Assembly: GCA_018067115.1 (NCBI GenBank)
Contig: JAGPVI010000116.1
Coordinates: forward strand, 1-7,841
Source: Bizionia sp.
GTDB lineage: Bacteria > Bacteroidota > Bacteroidia > Flavobacteriales > Flavobacteriaceae
Direction of reading: 5' to 3'
DNA: 7,841 nt
Part shown: piece after piece, positions 1-7,303 of the stretch
Numbering within the stretch: position 1 is the first letter of the stretch
Layout: each line of letters begins with the position of its first letter
Notes under the pieces: generated by a model
Database searches by the model: none
Seen by the model: the letters and a program-made list of their open reading frames with translations, nothing else
Told to the model about the DNA's origin: nothing
Position numbers and translations under genes: made by a program

Positions 1-1
1 T

Positions 2-298
2 GCAAACGAAATAAAGAATGAAATTCGCCAATACGGTGAAGAGCCTAAAGACTCAGGAAGCTTTAAAGGTACTATGCACAGAAATTGGATGACCTTAAAA
101 TCAACGTTTTCGGGTAATAATGAAGAGGCTGTTTTAGAAGAAGCTATTAGAGGTGAAAAAGCAAGTTTAGAAGAGTACGATGCTTTAATCACAGAAAAAA
201 ATTTGCCGCCAACTATAGACGCAATGATACTAAAACACAGAAATGCTATTCAGGCAGCTTTAAACACAGATAAATTAAACGAGGATATTGTTTCATAA
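2..298 (+). CDS. PA2169-type four-helix-bundle protein (DUF2383), C-terminal part, 5' end cut by window
   Basis: The reading frame is open from base 2 to the TAA at 296-298, giving 98 residues. It has no start in view, so the gene begins left of the window. The ATG at 74 is internal: the residues before it (ending in a K-G-T triplet) continue the family pattern. The fragment resembles the second half of PA2169/DUF2383 proteins, which are small ferritin-like bundles of about 150 residues. It shows a glycine/proline turn (Y-G-E-E-P), a W-M-x-L-K helix, an acidic helix with repeated glutamates (E-E-A-V-L-E-E-A-I-R-G-E), and a final amphipathic helix. No signal peptide or membrane segment is visible in this part. 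Family members are soluble, often stress-associated, and have no established biochemical activity. I am fairly sure of the family from sequence resemblance; function is unknown. Transcription ends at the terminator 28 bp downstream. Confidence 0.85.
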   Translation, partial: ANEIKNEIRQYGEEPKDSGSFKGTMHRNWMTLKSTFSGNNEEAVLEEAIRGEKASLEEYDALITEKNLPPTIDAMILKHRNAIQAALNTDKLNEDIVS

Positions 299-325
299 AT
301 TTTATAAAACACAATTATCCTAGAG

Positions 326-358
326 AAATCCAACCGGTTTACGGTTGGATTTTTTTTT
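326..358 (+). terminator. Intrinsic terminator of the DUF2383 gene
   Basis: A perfect 11-bp stem (326-336 with 342-352) closes a 5-nt loop (GTTTA), and the 3' arm runs into an unbroken T tract ending at 358. The stem centre is GC-rich (CCAACCG/CGGTTGG). It sits 28 bp after the DUF2383 stop codon and about 90 bp before dnaE, so it isolates dnaE from upstream transcription. Confidence 0.93.
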
Positions 359-446
359 GTTTATAAAAGATTCTGTTTTATGTTATAGTACTATTCTTTA
401 TCCTTATTTTTAACCTCCCTATTTTCTCACACTTTTAAATATAATT

Positions 447-3400
447 ATGTACTTAATTTTCGATACGGAAACCACAGGATTACCTAAACGTTGGGACGCT
501 CCAATAACCGATGTAGACAACTGGCCAAGGTGTATACAAATCGCTTGGCAGCTACATGATGATATGGGACGCTGTATTGAGAGTCAGGATTATTTAATAA
601 AACCAGATGGCTTTAATATTCCTTACGATGCTGAGAAAATTCACGGTATTTCTACCGAGCTAGCACAAGAGCAAGGTGAGGAGTTGTCTGAGGTTCTAGC
701 TCTTTTTAATATTGCTTTAGGGAAGGCTAAGTTTGTCGTTGGGCAAAATGTAAAGTTCGATTTAAATATTATGGGAGCCGAGTTTGTGCGTGAAAACGTA
801 ACGAATGCTTTGCAAGAGCTTCCCGTTTTAGACACGTGTACAGAACATACGGCAAGTTTATGTGAGATTCCTGGAGGGCGTTATGGTAAATTTAAATTGC
901 CAACACTAACAGAGTTACACCAGTATTTGTTTGGAACACCATTTTCTGAAGCCCACAATGCTACGGCCGATGTTGAAGCAACAACCCGTTGTTTTTTAGA
1001 ACTTATCCGAAGACAGCAGTACACAATAGAGCAATTGGATGTGCAGCCGGATTATTTCGAGCGTTTTTCGAAAGAGAATCCGCAAACGATTCAATTAATC
1101 GGACTCAAGCATATCAACCTTAAACGTGAGAGTGCTAAAATAGCGGAGCGTTTAAGACAAAAAGAAACTACAGGAATCTCTGCCGAAGAGATTAAAGAAA
1201 ATATACAAGATCTTAAAGCTGTAGATTTTGTTCATCTTCACAACCATTCGCAGTTTTCGGTATTGCAGTCCACAATGAGTGTTGTAGATATTGTTGCCGA
1301 AGCGGCATCACATCATATGCCTGCGGTTGCCCTAACCGACCATGCAAATATGATGGGCGCTTTTCACTTTATTAATGCTGTAAACAGGCATAATAGCAGT
1401 GCTAAGGCTAAAATTGAAGAGGCAGAAGCAAAAGGAGAAACACCTCGGGTTAAAGAAATAAAGCCCATTTTAGGGTGTGAATTCTTTGTGTGCGAAAACC
1501 ACTTAGATAAAACACGAAAAGACAACGGGTACCAGGTTGTTTTAATTGCAAAAAATAAAAATGGATACCATAATCTGGCTAAGCTATCGTCGCACGCCTT
1601 CGTTAGTGGGTTTTATTATGTGCCTAGAATCGATAAAAAATTAATAGAACAATATAAAGAAGACTTAATTGTGCTTACCGGAAACTTATACGGTGAAGTG
1701 CCAAGTAAAGTTTTAAACGTTGGAGAACACCAAGCGGAAGAAGCATTATTATGGTGGAAAGAGCAATTTGGAGCCGATTTGTATGTCGAGCTTATGCGTC
1801 ACGGTCAGGAAGACGAAAACCGCGTGAACCCAACCTTAATAAAATTCGCAAATACGCATAATATAAAATTGGTAGCAACCAATAATACCTATTATGCTAA
1901 GCAAGGTGATGCCAATGCACACGATATTTTATTGTGTGTAAAAGATGGTGAAAAACAATCGACTCCAATTGGTCGCGGGCGTGGGTATCGTTACGGTATG
2001 CCAAATCAAGAGTATTATTTCAAGTCGGCACAAGAGATGAAAAACCTCTTTAAAGATGTGCCCGACGCTATTAGTAATACCGAAGAGATTGTAAATAAAA
2101 TTGAAGCCTATCAACTAGCGAGAGATGTTTTATTACCTGCCTTCGATATTCCTGAGCAGTTTATGCACGCCGATGATAAAACGGATGGTGGAAAACGTGG
2201 AGAGAATGCATTTTTAAGACATATTACTTACGAGGGAGCAAAGAAAAGATATGGTGAAGAGCTATCGGACGTCGTTATAGAGCGTTTAGATTTCGAATTA
2301 AGTGTTATTGAGAAAACGGGATACCCTGGGTATTTCTTAATTGTAGAAGATTTTATTCGCGAAGCCAGGAATATGGATGTTTCTGTGGGGCCGGGACGTG
2401 GATCGGCAGCCGGATCGGTGGTAGCTTACTGTTTGTGGATTACAAACATCGACCCGCTATTGTATAATCTGCTTTTTGAGCGTTTCTTGAATCCCGATCG
2501 TGTGAGTATGCCCGATATTGATATTGATTTTGATGATGAAGGACGTAGTCGCGTTATGGATTATGTTATCAATAAATACGGGAGTAATCAGGTAGCGCAA
2601 ATTATTACTTATGGTACAATGGCGGCTAAATCCTCTATTCGAGATACTGCCAGAGTATTAGACTTGCCCCTTTTTGATGCCGATAGGATAGCGAAGTTAA
2701 TTCCTAATATGTCTAAGCTGAATAAAATATTCGGTTTAAGTGATAAAGAATTAAGCGCAAAATTTAGAGCTGAAGATTTAGAGAAAGTAAACGAGCTAAT
2801 TAATATCGCCGATGGAAGCGATTTGCAAGCTGAAACTTTAAACCTAGCAAGAACGCTAGAAGGATCGGTAAGAAACACAGGTATTCACGCCTGCGGGGTA
2901 ATTATTACGCCAGATGATATAACGAAATTCGTTCCAGTTGCACTAGCTAAGGATTCCGATCTATACGTTACCCAATTCGATAACTCCGTTGTGGAAGATG
3001 CCGGATTATTAAAAATGGACTTTTTGGGGTTAAAAACACTAACCCTAATTAAAGATACTGTAAAAATTGTTAAAGCAAAACACGATATTCTATTAGATCC
3101 CGATAGCTTTCCGCTAGACGATGTAAAAACGTACGAGTTATTTCAACGTGGTGAAACGGTTGGTGTTTTCCAATACGAATCACCAGGGATGCAAAAGCAC
3201 TTAAAGGATTTAAAACCATCGGTTTTCGACGATTTAATTGCAATGAATGCCTTGTACCGTCCGGGACCAATGGAGTATATCCCAAGTTTTGTACGTCGTA
3301 AACACGGGGATGAAGATATTGAGTACGATTTACCAGCAATGGAAGAGTATTTAAAAGAAACCTACGGTATTACGGTTTACCAAGAGCAGGTAATGCTATT

Positions 3401-4832
3401 GTCGCAAAAACTTGCCGATTTTACCAAAGGTGAAGCCGATGTCTTGCGTAAAGCAATGGGTAAAAAGCAAATTGCCGTACTAGATAAAATGAAACCTAAA
3501 TTTATCGAGCAAGCCAGTGCTAAAGGGCACGATGCTAAAAAGCTTGAGAAAATTTGGAAAGACTGGGAGGCCTTTGCAAGTTACGCCTTTAATAAATCGC
3601 ACTCCACATGTTATGCGTGGATTGCTTACCAAACAGCGTACTTAAAAGCGCATTACCCTGCAGAATATATGGCAGCCGTATTGTCTAATAATATGAATGA
3701 CATTAAGCAGGTCACTTTCTTTATGGAAGAATGTAAGCGCATGAAACTAGATGTCCTTGGGCCAGATGTTAACGAATCGTATTATAAATTTTCAGTAAAT
3801 AAAGATTATGCCGTTCGTTTTGGAATGGGGGCCATAAAAGGAGTAGGGCACGGTGCTGTAATGACGATTGTTAATAATAGAAAAGATGGCGATTACAAGT
3901 CTATTTTCGACTTAACAAAACGTATCGACTTGCGAGCAGCCAATAAAAAAGCCTTCGAAAACTTGGCGTTAGCTGGAGGGTTCGATTGTTTTGCAGACAC
4001 ACATAGAGCACAATACTTCCATAAGGAAGGTAGCGAATTAACATTTTTAGAAAAAGCAATTCGTTACGGTGCCAAGCACCAGGAAAATGAAAACTCAGCA
4101 CAGGTTAGTTTATTTGGAGGTGCCAGCGATGTGCAAATTGAAGAACCTCAAGTGCCGCCATGCGAAACTTGGGGTACGATGGAGAAGCTAGCCCAAGAAC
4201 GAGAAGTTGTTGGGGTGTATATTTCAGGGCACCCGTTAGATGATTTTAGAACCGAAATGAAAAATTTCTGCTCCGGTACTATTTCATATTTTACAGATTT
4301 AGCACCACACGTTAATAAAGATATTACGTTTGGAGGTGTGGTTACCGATGTGCAACATCGCGTCAGTAAGCAAGGAAAAGGTTGGGCGCTTTTTACAATT
4401 GAAGATTATACAGATTCCTACGAGTTTCGTATTTTTGGAGAAGAGTATTTAAAACACCGTCATTTTTTAATGATAAATAGCTTCGTTCACGTTAAAGTAT
4501 TCGTGCGCGAAGGATGGGTAAATCGCGATACTGGTAAAAAAAGTGACCCGCGCTTGCAGTTCAATAGTTTTCAGTTGCTGCACGATGTTATGGATAAATA
4601 TGTTCGTAAATTGTCCATTCAGCTTAATATTAGAGAATTAGAGTCCGAAAAAATTCAGAAACTAAAAGGGGTAATCGCTATGCATCCGGGAAGTCATTTA
4701 CTAGATTTTGTAGTGTACGATAATAAAGAGCAGATTAAATTAGAAATGACTAGTCGAAGACAAAAAGTGAAGGTCTCTCAAGAATTGTTAGACGAACTCG
4801 AAGAACAGCAAGTCCTTTATAAATTAAATTAA
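447..4832 (+). CDS. dnaE: DNA polymerase III subunit alpha with fused N-terminal 3'-5' exonuclease
   Basis: This is the replicative polymerase catalytic subunit, 1461 residues. Residues 1-195 form a DEDDh (DnaQ/epsilon-type) proofreading exonuclease with D6, E8, D105, H170 and D175. A charged linker (about 196-258) leads to a PHP domain starting at H263-L-H265. PHP ligands D298, H299, E345, H452 and H492 remain, but the usual final D-x-H is N480-T-Y482. The polymerase core has G-P-G-R-G-S (648-653), the catalytic pair D692/D694 in P-D-I-D-I-D-F, the third aspartate D858 in M-D-F-L-G-L, fingers motif Y-R-P-G-P-M (937-942) and F-N-K-S-H (1048-1052). A helix-hairpin-helix begins near 1125, a clamp-binding motif Q-V-S-L-F lies at 1219-1223, and an OB fold at about 1293-1380. 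E. coli DnaE is about 1160 residues; the excess is the exonuclease and linker. The start is fixed because M1 lies just before the first exonuclease motif. No Shine-Dalgarno or convincing promoter is visible upstream. Confidence 0.97.
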   Translation: MYLIFDTETTGLPKRWDAPITDVDNWPRCIQIAWQLHDDMGRCIESQDYLIKPDGFNIPYDAEKIHGISTELAQEQGEELSEVLALFNIALGKAKFVVGQNVKFDLNIMGAEFVRENVTNALQELPVLDTCTEHTASLCEIPGGRYGKFKLPTLTELHQYLFGTPFSEAHNATADVEATTRCFLELIRRQQYTIEQLDVQPDYFERFSKENPQTIQLIGLKHINLKRESAKIAERLRQKETTGISAEEIKENIQDLKAVDFVHLHNHSQFSVLQSTMSVVDIVAEAASHHMPAVALTDHANMMGAFHFINAVNRHNSSAKAKIEEAEAKGETPRVKEIKPILGCEFFVCENHLDKTRKDNGYQVVLIAKNKNGYHNLAKLSSHAFVSGFYYVPRIDKKLIEQYKEDLIVLTGNLYGEVPSKVLNVGEHQAEEALLWWKEQFGADLYVELMRHGQEDENRVNPTLIKFANTHNIKLVATNNTYYAKQGDANAHDILLCVKDGEKQSTPIGRGRGYRYGMPNQEYYFKSAQEMKNLFKDVPDAISNTEEIVNKIEAYQLARDVLLPAFDIPEQFMHADDKTDGGKRGENAFLRHITYEGAKKRYGEELSDVVIERLDFELSVIEKTGYPGYFLIVEDFIREARNMDVSVGPGRGSAAGSVVAYCLWITNIDPLLYNLLFERFLNPDRVSMPDIDIDFDDEGRSRVMDYVINKYGSNQVAQIITYGTMAAKSSIRDTARVLDLPLFDADRIAKLIPNMSKLNKIFGLSDKELSAKFRAEDLEKVNELINIADGSDLQAETLNLARTLEGSVRNTGIHACGVIITPDDITKFVPVALAKDSDLYVTQFDNSVVEDAGLLKMDFLGLKTLTLIKDTVKIVKAKHDILLDPDSFPLDDVKTYELFQRGETVGVFQYESPGMQKHLKDLKPSVFDDLIAMNALYRPGPMEYIPSFVRRKHGDEDIEYDLPAMEEYLKETYGITVYQEQVMLLSQKLADFTKGEADVLRKAMGKKQIAVLDKMKPKFIEQASAKGHDAKKLEKIWKDWEAFASYAFNKSHSTCYAWIAYQTAYLKAHYPAEYMAAVLSNNMNDIKQVTFFMEECKRMKLDVLGPDVNESYYKFSVNKDYAVRFGMGAIKGVGHGAVMTIVNNRKDGDYKSIFDLTKRIDLRAANKKAFENLALAGGFDCFADTHRAQYFHKEGSELTFLEKAIRYGAKHQENENSAQVSLFGGASDVQIEEPQVPPCETWGTMEKLAQEREVVGVYISGHPLDDFRTEMKNFCSGTISYFTDLAPHVNKDITFGGVVTDVQHRVSKQGKGWALFTIEDYTDSYEFRIFGEEYLKHRHFLMINSFVHVKVFVREGWVNRDTGKKSDPRLQFNSFQLLHDVMDKYVRKLSIQLNIRELESEKIQKLKGVIAMHPGSHLLDFVVYDNKEQIKLEMTSRRQKVKVSQELLDELEEQQVLYKLN

Positions 4833-4897
4833 AAACGCAGTAACGATAGTACAAACCAATAAAGCAATAAAAAAAACAAATTGGCAGGTTATACCCT

Positions 4898-4914
4898 TTG
4901 GCACTTTTTTTGAC
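4898..4914 (+). promoter_or_regulatory. Candidate sigma-54-like (-24/-12) promoter of trxA
   Basis: TTGGCAC at 4898-4904 followed by a T run and TTGA resembles the RpoN consensus TGGCAC-N5-TTGC. The GG at 4900-4901 and the dinucleotide at 4912-4913 have the required 10-nt spacing. The -12 element reads GA instead of GC, a deviation at an important base. Transcription would start near 4924 and leave a leader of about 40 nt. The alternative is a primary-sigma promoter using TTG 4898-4900 and TAATATTG 4915-4922, but its 14-nt spacer is shorter than usual in Flavobacteria and its -7 element has one mismatch. Confidence 0.45.
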
Positions 4915-4963
4915 TAATATTGCATATAAACACGAAGTAAAACACATTAAAAAACATAATATT

Positions 4964-5281
4964 ATGGCATTAGAAATCACAGATGCAAATTTCGAAGAAA
5001 CAGTTTTAAAAAGCGACAAACCAGTAATGGTAGACTTTTGGGCAGCTTGGTGTGGACCATGTAGAATGGTGGGGCCAATCATAGACGAGGTAAGTAAAGA
5101 ATACGACGGTAAAGCGGTTGTAGGGAAGCTAGACGTAGATGCAAACCAAGAATTTGCAGCAAAATATGGTGTGCGTAATATTCCAACTGTATTAATATTC
5201 CAAAACGGAGAAGTTGTAGGTAGACAAGTAGGTGTAGCGCCTAAAAATGCTTACACAGAGGCTATCGACGCGCTTTTGTAG
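4964..5281 (+). CDS. trxA: Thioredoxin
   Basis: A 105-residue cytoplasmic thioredoxin, normal length for the family. It reduces protein disulfides by dithiol exchange and is recycled by thioredoxin reductase. The active site is W29-C30-G-P-C33, the buried acid is D24 in V-D-F-W, and the cis-proline is P74 in N-I-P-T. The C-terminal part has the usual G-x-x-x-G turn (V-V-G-R-Q-V-G). There is no signal peptide, lipobox or membrane segment, which argues against a periplasmic TlpA/ResA type. The frame stays open upstream to a TTG at 4898, but that extension would run through the promoter and add 22 residues foreign to the family; the ATG at 4964, preceded by A-rich DNA, is the natural start. It lies 131 bp after dnaE, where no terminator hairpin is visible, so some read-through from dnaE is possible. 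A strong terminator follows 22 bp after the stop. Confidence 0.97.
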   Translation: MALEITDANFEETVLKSDKPVMVDFWAAWCGPCRMVGPIIDEVSKEYDGKAVVGKLDVDANQEFAAKYGVRNIPTVLIFQNGEVVGRQVGVAPKNAYTEAIDALL

Positions 5282-5303
5282 TATAAAATTATAAAGAGTA
5301 TAG

Positions 5304-5334
5304 AAAAGGTTTGCTGTTATGGCAAACCTTTTTT
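5304..5334 (+). terminator. Intrinsic terminator of trxA
   Basis: A perfect 11-bp stem (5304-5314 with 5322-5332, AAAAGGTTTGC and its complement) encloses a 7-nt loop and runs into a T tract at 5329-5334. It lies 22 bp after the trxA stop codon and separates trxA from the DUF58 gene. Confidence 0.92.
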
Positions 5335-5362
5335 AGTTTAGGGTATTATTAAGTTGGGCGAT

Positions 5363-5389
5363 TTTTGTTTTACTTAAGGTAAAACAAAA
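5363..5389. repeat. Perfect 11-bp inverted repeat, possible operator or leader hairpin
   Basis: TTTTGTTTTAC (5363-5373) is repeated in inverse as GTAAAACAAAA (5379-5389) around the 5-nt spacer TTAAG. No T tract follows on either strand and the trxA terminator is already complete upstream, so it is not an ordinary terminator. It lies 80 bp before the DUF58 start codon. A regulator-binding dyad or a weak AU-rich leader hairpin both fit; the sequence does not decide between them. Confidence 0.5.
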
Positions 5390-5390
5390 C

Positions 5391-5440
5391 CAGGCTCTCG
5401 CAACTCGCTTCCCGAGACAAACCGGGAGAGCTCAAACAGA
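5391..5440 (+). promoter_or_regulatory. GC-rich patch with competing hairpins upstream of the DUF58 gene
   Basis: This 50-bp patch has 29 G or C bases, clearly above its AT-rich surroundings. One fold pairs TCTCG (5396-5400) with CGAGA (5413-5417). A second pairs TCCCG (5410-5414) with CGGGA (5423-5427), extended by GCTC (5394-5397... approximately) with GAGC (5428-5431). The two folds share bases and cannot coexist. It could be a regulatory leader of the DUF58 gene, a small intergenic repeat element, or chance. I recognise no known riboswitch or RNA family in it. Confidence 0.3.
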
Positions 5441-5469
5441 TTGCTCCATCCTTAACGCATAAGCAACAT

Positions 5470-6399
5470 ATGAATTTAACAGACGAATTACATAAAGCTG
5501 GAGGGTTTAAAAATCTAGAGCATTTGGCCAAACAAGTTGTCGAAGGATTTGTGTCTGGAATGCATAAGAGTCCGTTTCACGGGTTTTCAGCAGAGTTTGC
5601 AGAGCATAAAATTTATAATCAAGGCGAGAGTACGCGTCATATTGATTGGAAGCTCTACGCAAAATCAGATAAGTTGTATACCAAGAGTTACGACGACGAA
5701 ACCAATTTGCGTTGTCATATTATTTTAGATAATAGTAGCTCGATGCATTATCCAGAAATCCAGAGCTTCTCTATAGATCATTTAAATAAAATAGCCTTTT
5801 CTGCTTTGGCAGCTGCCGCCTTAATGCATATTTTAAAAAAACAACGCGATGCAATAGGTTTAAGTATCTATAGTGATGCCTACGACTTTTATGCTAGCGA
5901 AAAGGGGAGTGAACGCCACCACCAGATGTTATTAGGGCAGTTAAGCAACACAGTTCTCTCTAAAGCCGCTAATAAAGAAACTGAAACCTATAAGTATTTG
6001 CATCAAATTGCAGAGAAGATACATAGGCGTTCGCTAATATTCGTTTTTACAGATATGTTTCAAACGGCAACCAATCACGATAAGCTGTTCGAAGCCCTAA
6101 GGCATTTAAAACATAATAAGCACGAAGTCGTGTTGTTTCATGTTTTCGATAAGCAAAAAGAGTATCATTTTGATTTCGATAACACCCCAAAACGGTTTAT
6201 TGATGTTGAAACGGGAGAGCATATTAATTTATATTCGGAGGTTGTGAAAGAAAATTACGAAAAAATGATAAAAACTTATTTCGACGAATTACGAGTAAAA
6301 TGTGGGCAGAATAAAATCAAATACATTGAGGCTGACGTTAATAGCGGTTTCGATGCTATTCTTACGAGTTACATGTTGGAACGACAAAAGTTCATTTAA
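5470..6399 (+). CDS. DUF58 domain protein with VWA-like fold
   Basis: A 309-residue soluble protein with no signal peptide or transmembrane helix. The DUF58 signature is clear at residues 49-77: Y-x-x-G-E-S-x-R-x-I-D-W-K, then a K-x-Y-x-K-x-Y-D-D-E stretch. A von Willebrand A-type metal site follows: D87-x-S89-x-S91, with a later aspartate in F-T-D195-M-F and a Y-S-D136 strand between them. The C-terminal third (from about 240) is helical and charged. DUF58 proteins usually sit beside MoxR-family AAA+ ATPases and are thought to act with them as chaperone-like or complex-assembly factors; here neither neighbour is such an ATPase. The closest upstream gene, trxA, is cut off by a terminator, so this gene probably has its own promoter in the 5335-5469 gap, though I cannot identify one. 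The start is the first in-frame ATG and matches the family's short N-terminal helix. Specific function is unknown. Confidence 0.9.
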   Translation: MNLTDELHKAGGFKNLEHLAKQVVEGFVSGMHKSPFHGFSAEFAEHKIYNQGESTRHIDWKLYAKSDKLYTKSYDDETNLRCHIILDNSSSMHYPEIQSFSIDHLNKIAFSALAAAALMHILKKQRDAIGLSIYSDAYDFYASEKGSERHHQMLLGQLSNTVLSKAANKETETYKYLHQIAEKIHRRSLIFVFTDMFQTATNHDKLFEALRHLKHNKHEVVLFHVFDKQKEYHFDFDNTPKRFIDVETGEHINLYSEVVKENYEKMIKTYFDELRVKCGQNKIKYIEADVNSGFDAILTSYMLERQKFI

Positions 6400-6430
6400 T
6401 AAAAAAAAATGAAAAAAAGTTTCGAAAAGG

Positions 6431-6461
6431 TTTGTGTAAGTGAAAATGTATACTATCTTTG
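6431..6461 (+). promoter_or_regulatory. Bacteroidota primary-sigma promoter of tRNA-Asp
   Basis: TTTG at 6431-6434 (-33) and TATCTTTG at 6454-6461 (-7, a perfect TAnnTTTG) are separated by 19 nt, inside the usual 17-23 range. Transcription should begin near 6467, about 12 nt before the mature tRNA. This is the best promoter match in the window and supports the assignment to Bacteroidota. Confidence 0.85.
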
Positions 6462-6479
6462 CACTCGCAATAACGCAAC

Positions 6480-6553
6480 GGTCTGGTAGTTCAGCTGGTT
6501 AGAATGTCGCCCTGTCACGGCGAAGGTCGCGGGTTCGAGTCCCGTCCAGACCG
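6480..6553 (+). tRNA. tRNA-Asp (anticodon GTC)
   Basis: The 74-nt cloverleaf has a perfect 7-bp acceptor stem (GGTCTGG 6480-6486 with CCAGACC 6546-6552) and discriminator G at 6553, as expected for aspartate. The anticodon loop CTGTCAC (6512-6518) gives GTC at 6514-6516 on a GCC/GGC-containing stem. The T arm is CGGG-TTCGAGT-CCCG (6530-6544), and the D arm contains AGCTGGTTAGA. The 3' CCA is not encoded and must be added by the CCA-adding enzyme. It has its own promoter and terminator and forms a single-gene unit. Confidence 0.97.
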
Positions 6554-6565
6554 CTAAAAATTGCT

Positions 6566-6595
6566 AAAGCTTCAAAGAAATTTGAAGCTTTTTTT
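6566..6595 (+). terminator. Intrinsic terminator of tRNA-Asp
   Basis: An 11-bp perfect stem (AAAGCTTCAAA 6566-6576 with 6581-6591) closes a GAAA tetraloop of the stable GNRA class and runs into seven T residues (6589-6595). It begins 13 nt after the tRNA. Confidence 0.93.
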
Positions 6596-6776
6596 GGCGA
6601 TAAAATTTAGTTGTGTTGTTTTGACGGATGTAGTAGTCTGTCAATGTGGTAGAGGCTATTAAGTAGCTTAAACCGATGAGAAGCTTTCCTTTTTTCTTTT
6701 AGAAAATAGGGATGCTTTTTTGTTTTAAGCCTGTTTGGAAAAACCTCAAAAAGACTTATTACTATTTATTGCCTTA

Positions 6777-6800
6777 ATAGAACAGTTAGAGTTGTTCTAT
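6777..6800. repeat. 8-bp inverted repeat with 8-nt spacer
   Basis: ATAGAACA (6777-6784) and TGTTCTAT (6793-6800) are exact reverse complements. As RNA, two further G-U pairs would extend the stem and leave a 4-nt loop. No T tract follows, so it is not a good terminator. A dyad of this size can arise by chance in AT-rich DNA. Confidence 0.35.
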
Positions 6801-7303
6801 AGCCTTTTAATAATAGCTCTAAAAGCGTTGTCATTCTTATTTTTTTCCTTCTTTAATTATAGTTGCGTGTCTCTTAATTACTAGGTGTCTAAATGGCCTG
6901 GTCTGCTCGTGTAATTTAGTATGTCTTGCGTGTTGTTAATGGTGTGATTTGGATACGGGTTAAATATTGTCTTAACGCCTAATGACCTCATTTCTATGGA
7001 TGGTTATAAGTAGTGCGTGAAAACTTTCTGTTAAGATTTATCTTCTTTCCTTTCCTCTGGAATCTGTGCTCTTTTTTTAGCTTCTATCCGTACTTTGTTT
7101 TACCTTTGTTATAATGTTAAGTATTGTCTTATTATTAAAACAGTGTGTATTTAATTTAGTTGCTAGCTGAGATGGTCAGTAATTCTAATGAGGGGAGAAA
7201 TAGAAAGGCTAGCTAATCATCTGTTTTATGTTTAAGAGAGTAGTGGGTTTAATTAATTTGGTATTCCGTGGTTTTTGTCGCTTCAATTTTATGGTTGCTT
7301 CTG

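Noticed and set aside
74..298. A complete 74-residue gene starting at the ATG at 74
   Set aside because: The frame is open to the window edge and the residues before the ATG fit the DUF2383 family, so the ATG is internal.
4898..4963. A 22-residue N-terminal extension of thioredoxin from a TTG start
   Set aside because: The extension coincides with the promoter elements, has no family counterpart, and the ATG at 4964 gives the normal 105-residue thioredoxin.
4750..5082. A 110-residue minus-strand frame across the dnaE end and trxA start
   Set aside because: It overlaps two certain genes, resembles nothing, and its hydrophobic look comes from reading A-rich coding DNA in reverse.
5537..5728. 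A second + strand frame inside the DUF58 gene
   Set aside because: It lies wholly within a confident gene in another frame and has no family resemblance.
7101..7108. TACCTTTG as a Bacteroidota -7 promoter element
   Set aside because: The element is perfect, but no TTG lies 17-23 nt upstream, so the promoter is incomplete.
6965..7131. 10-bp direct repeat TATTGTCTTA at 6965-6974 and 7122-7131
   Set aside because: About one such 10-mer pair is expected by chance in 1.2 kb of AT-rich DNA; no flanking symmetry was seen.
7162..7214. Repeated GCTAGCT (7162-7168 and 7208-7214) as a hairpin or repeat element
   Set aside because: GCTAGC is self-palindromic, so the apparent pairing is trivial, and the flanks do not extend it.
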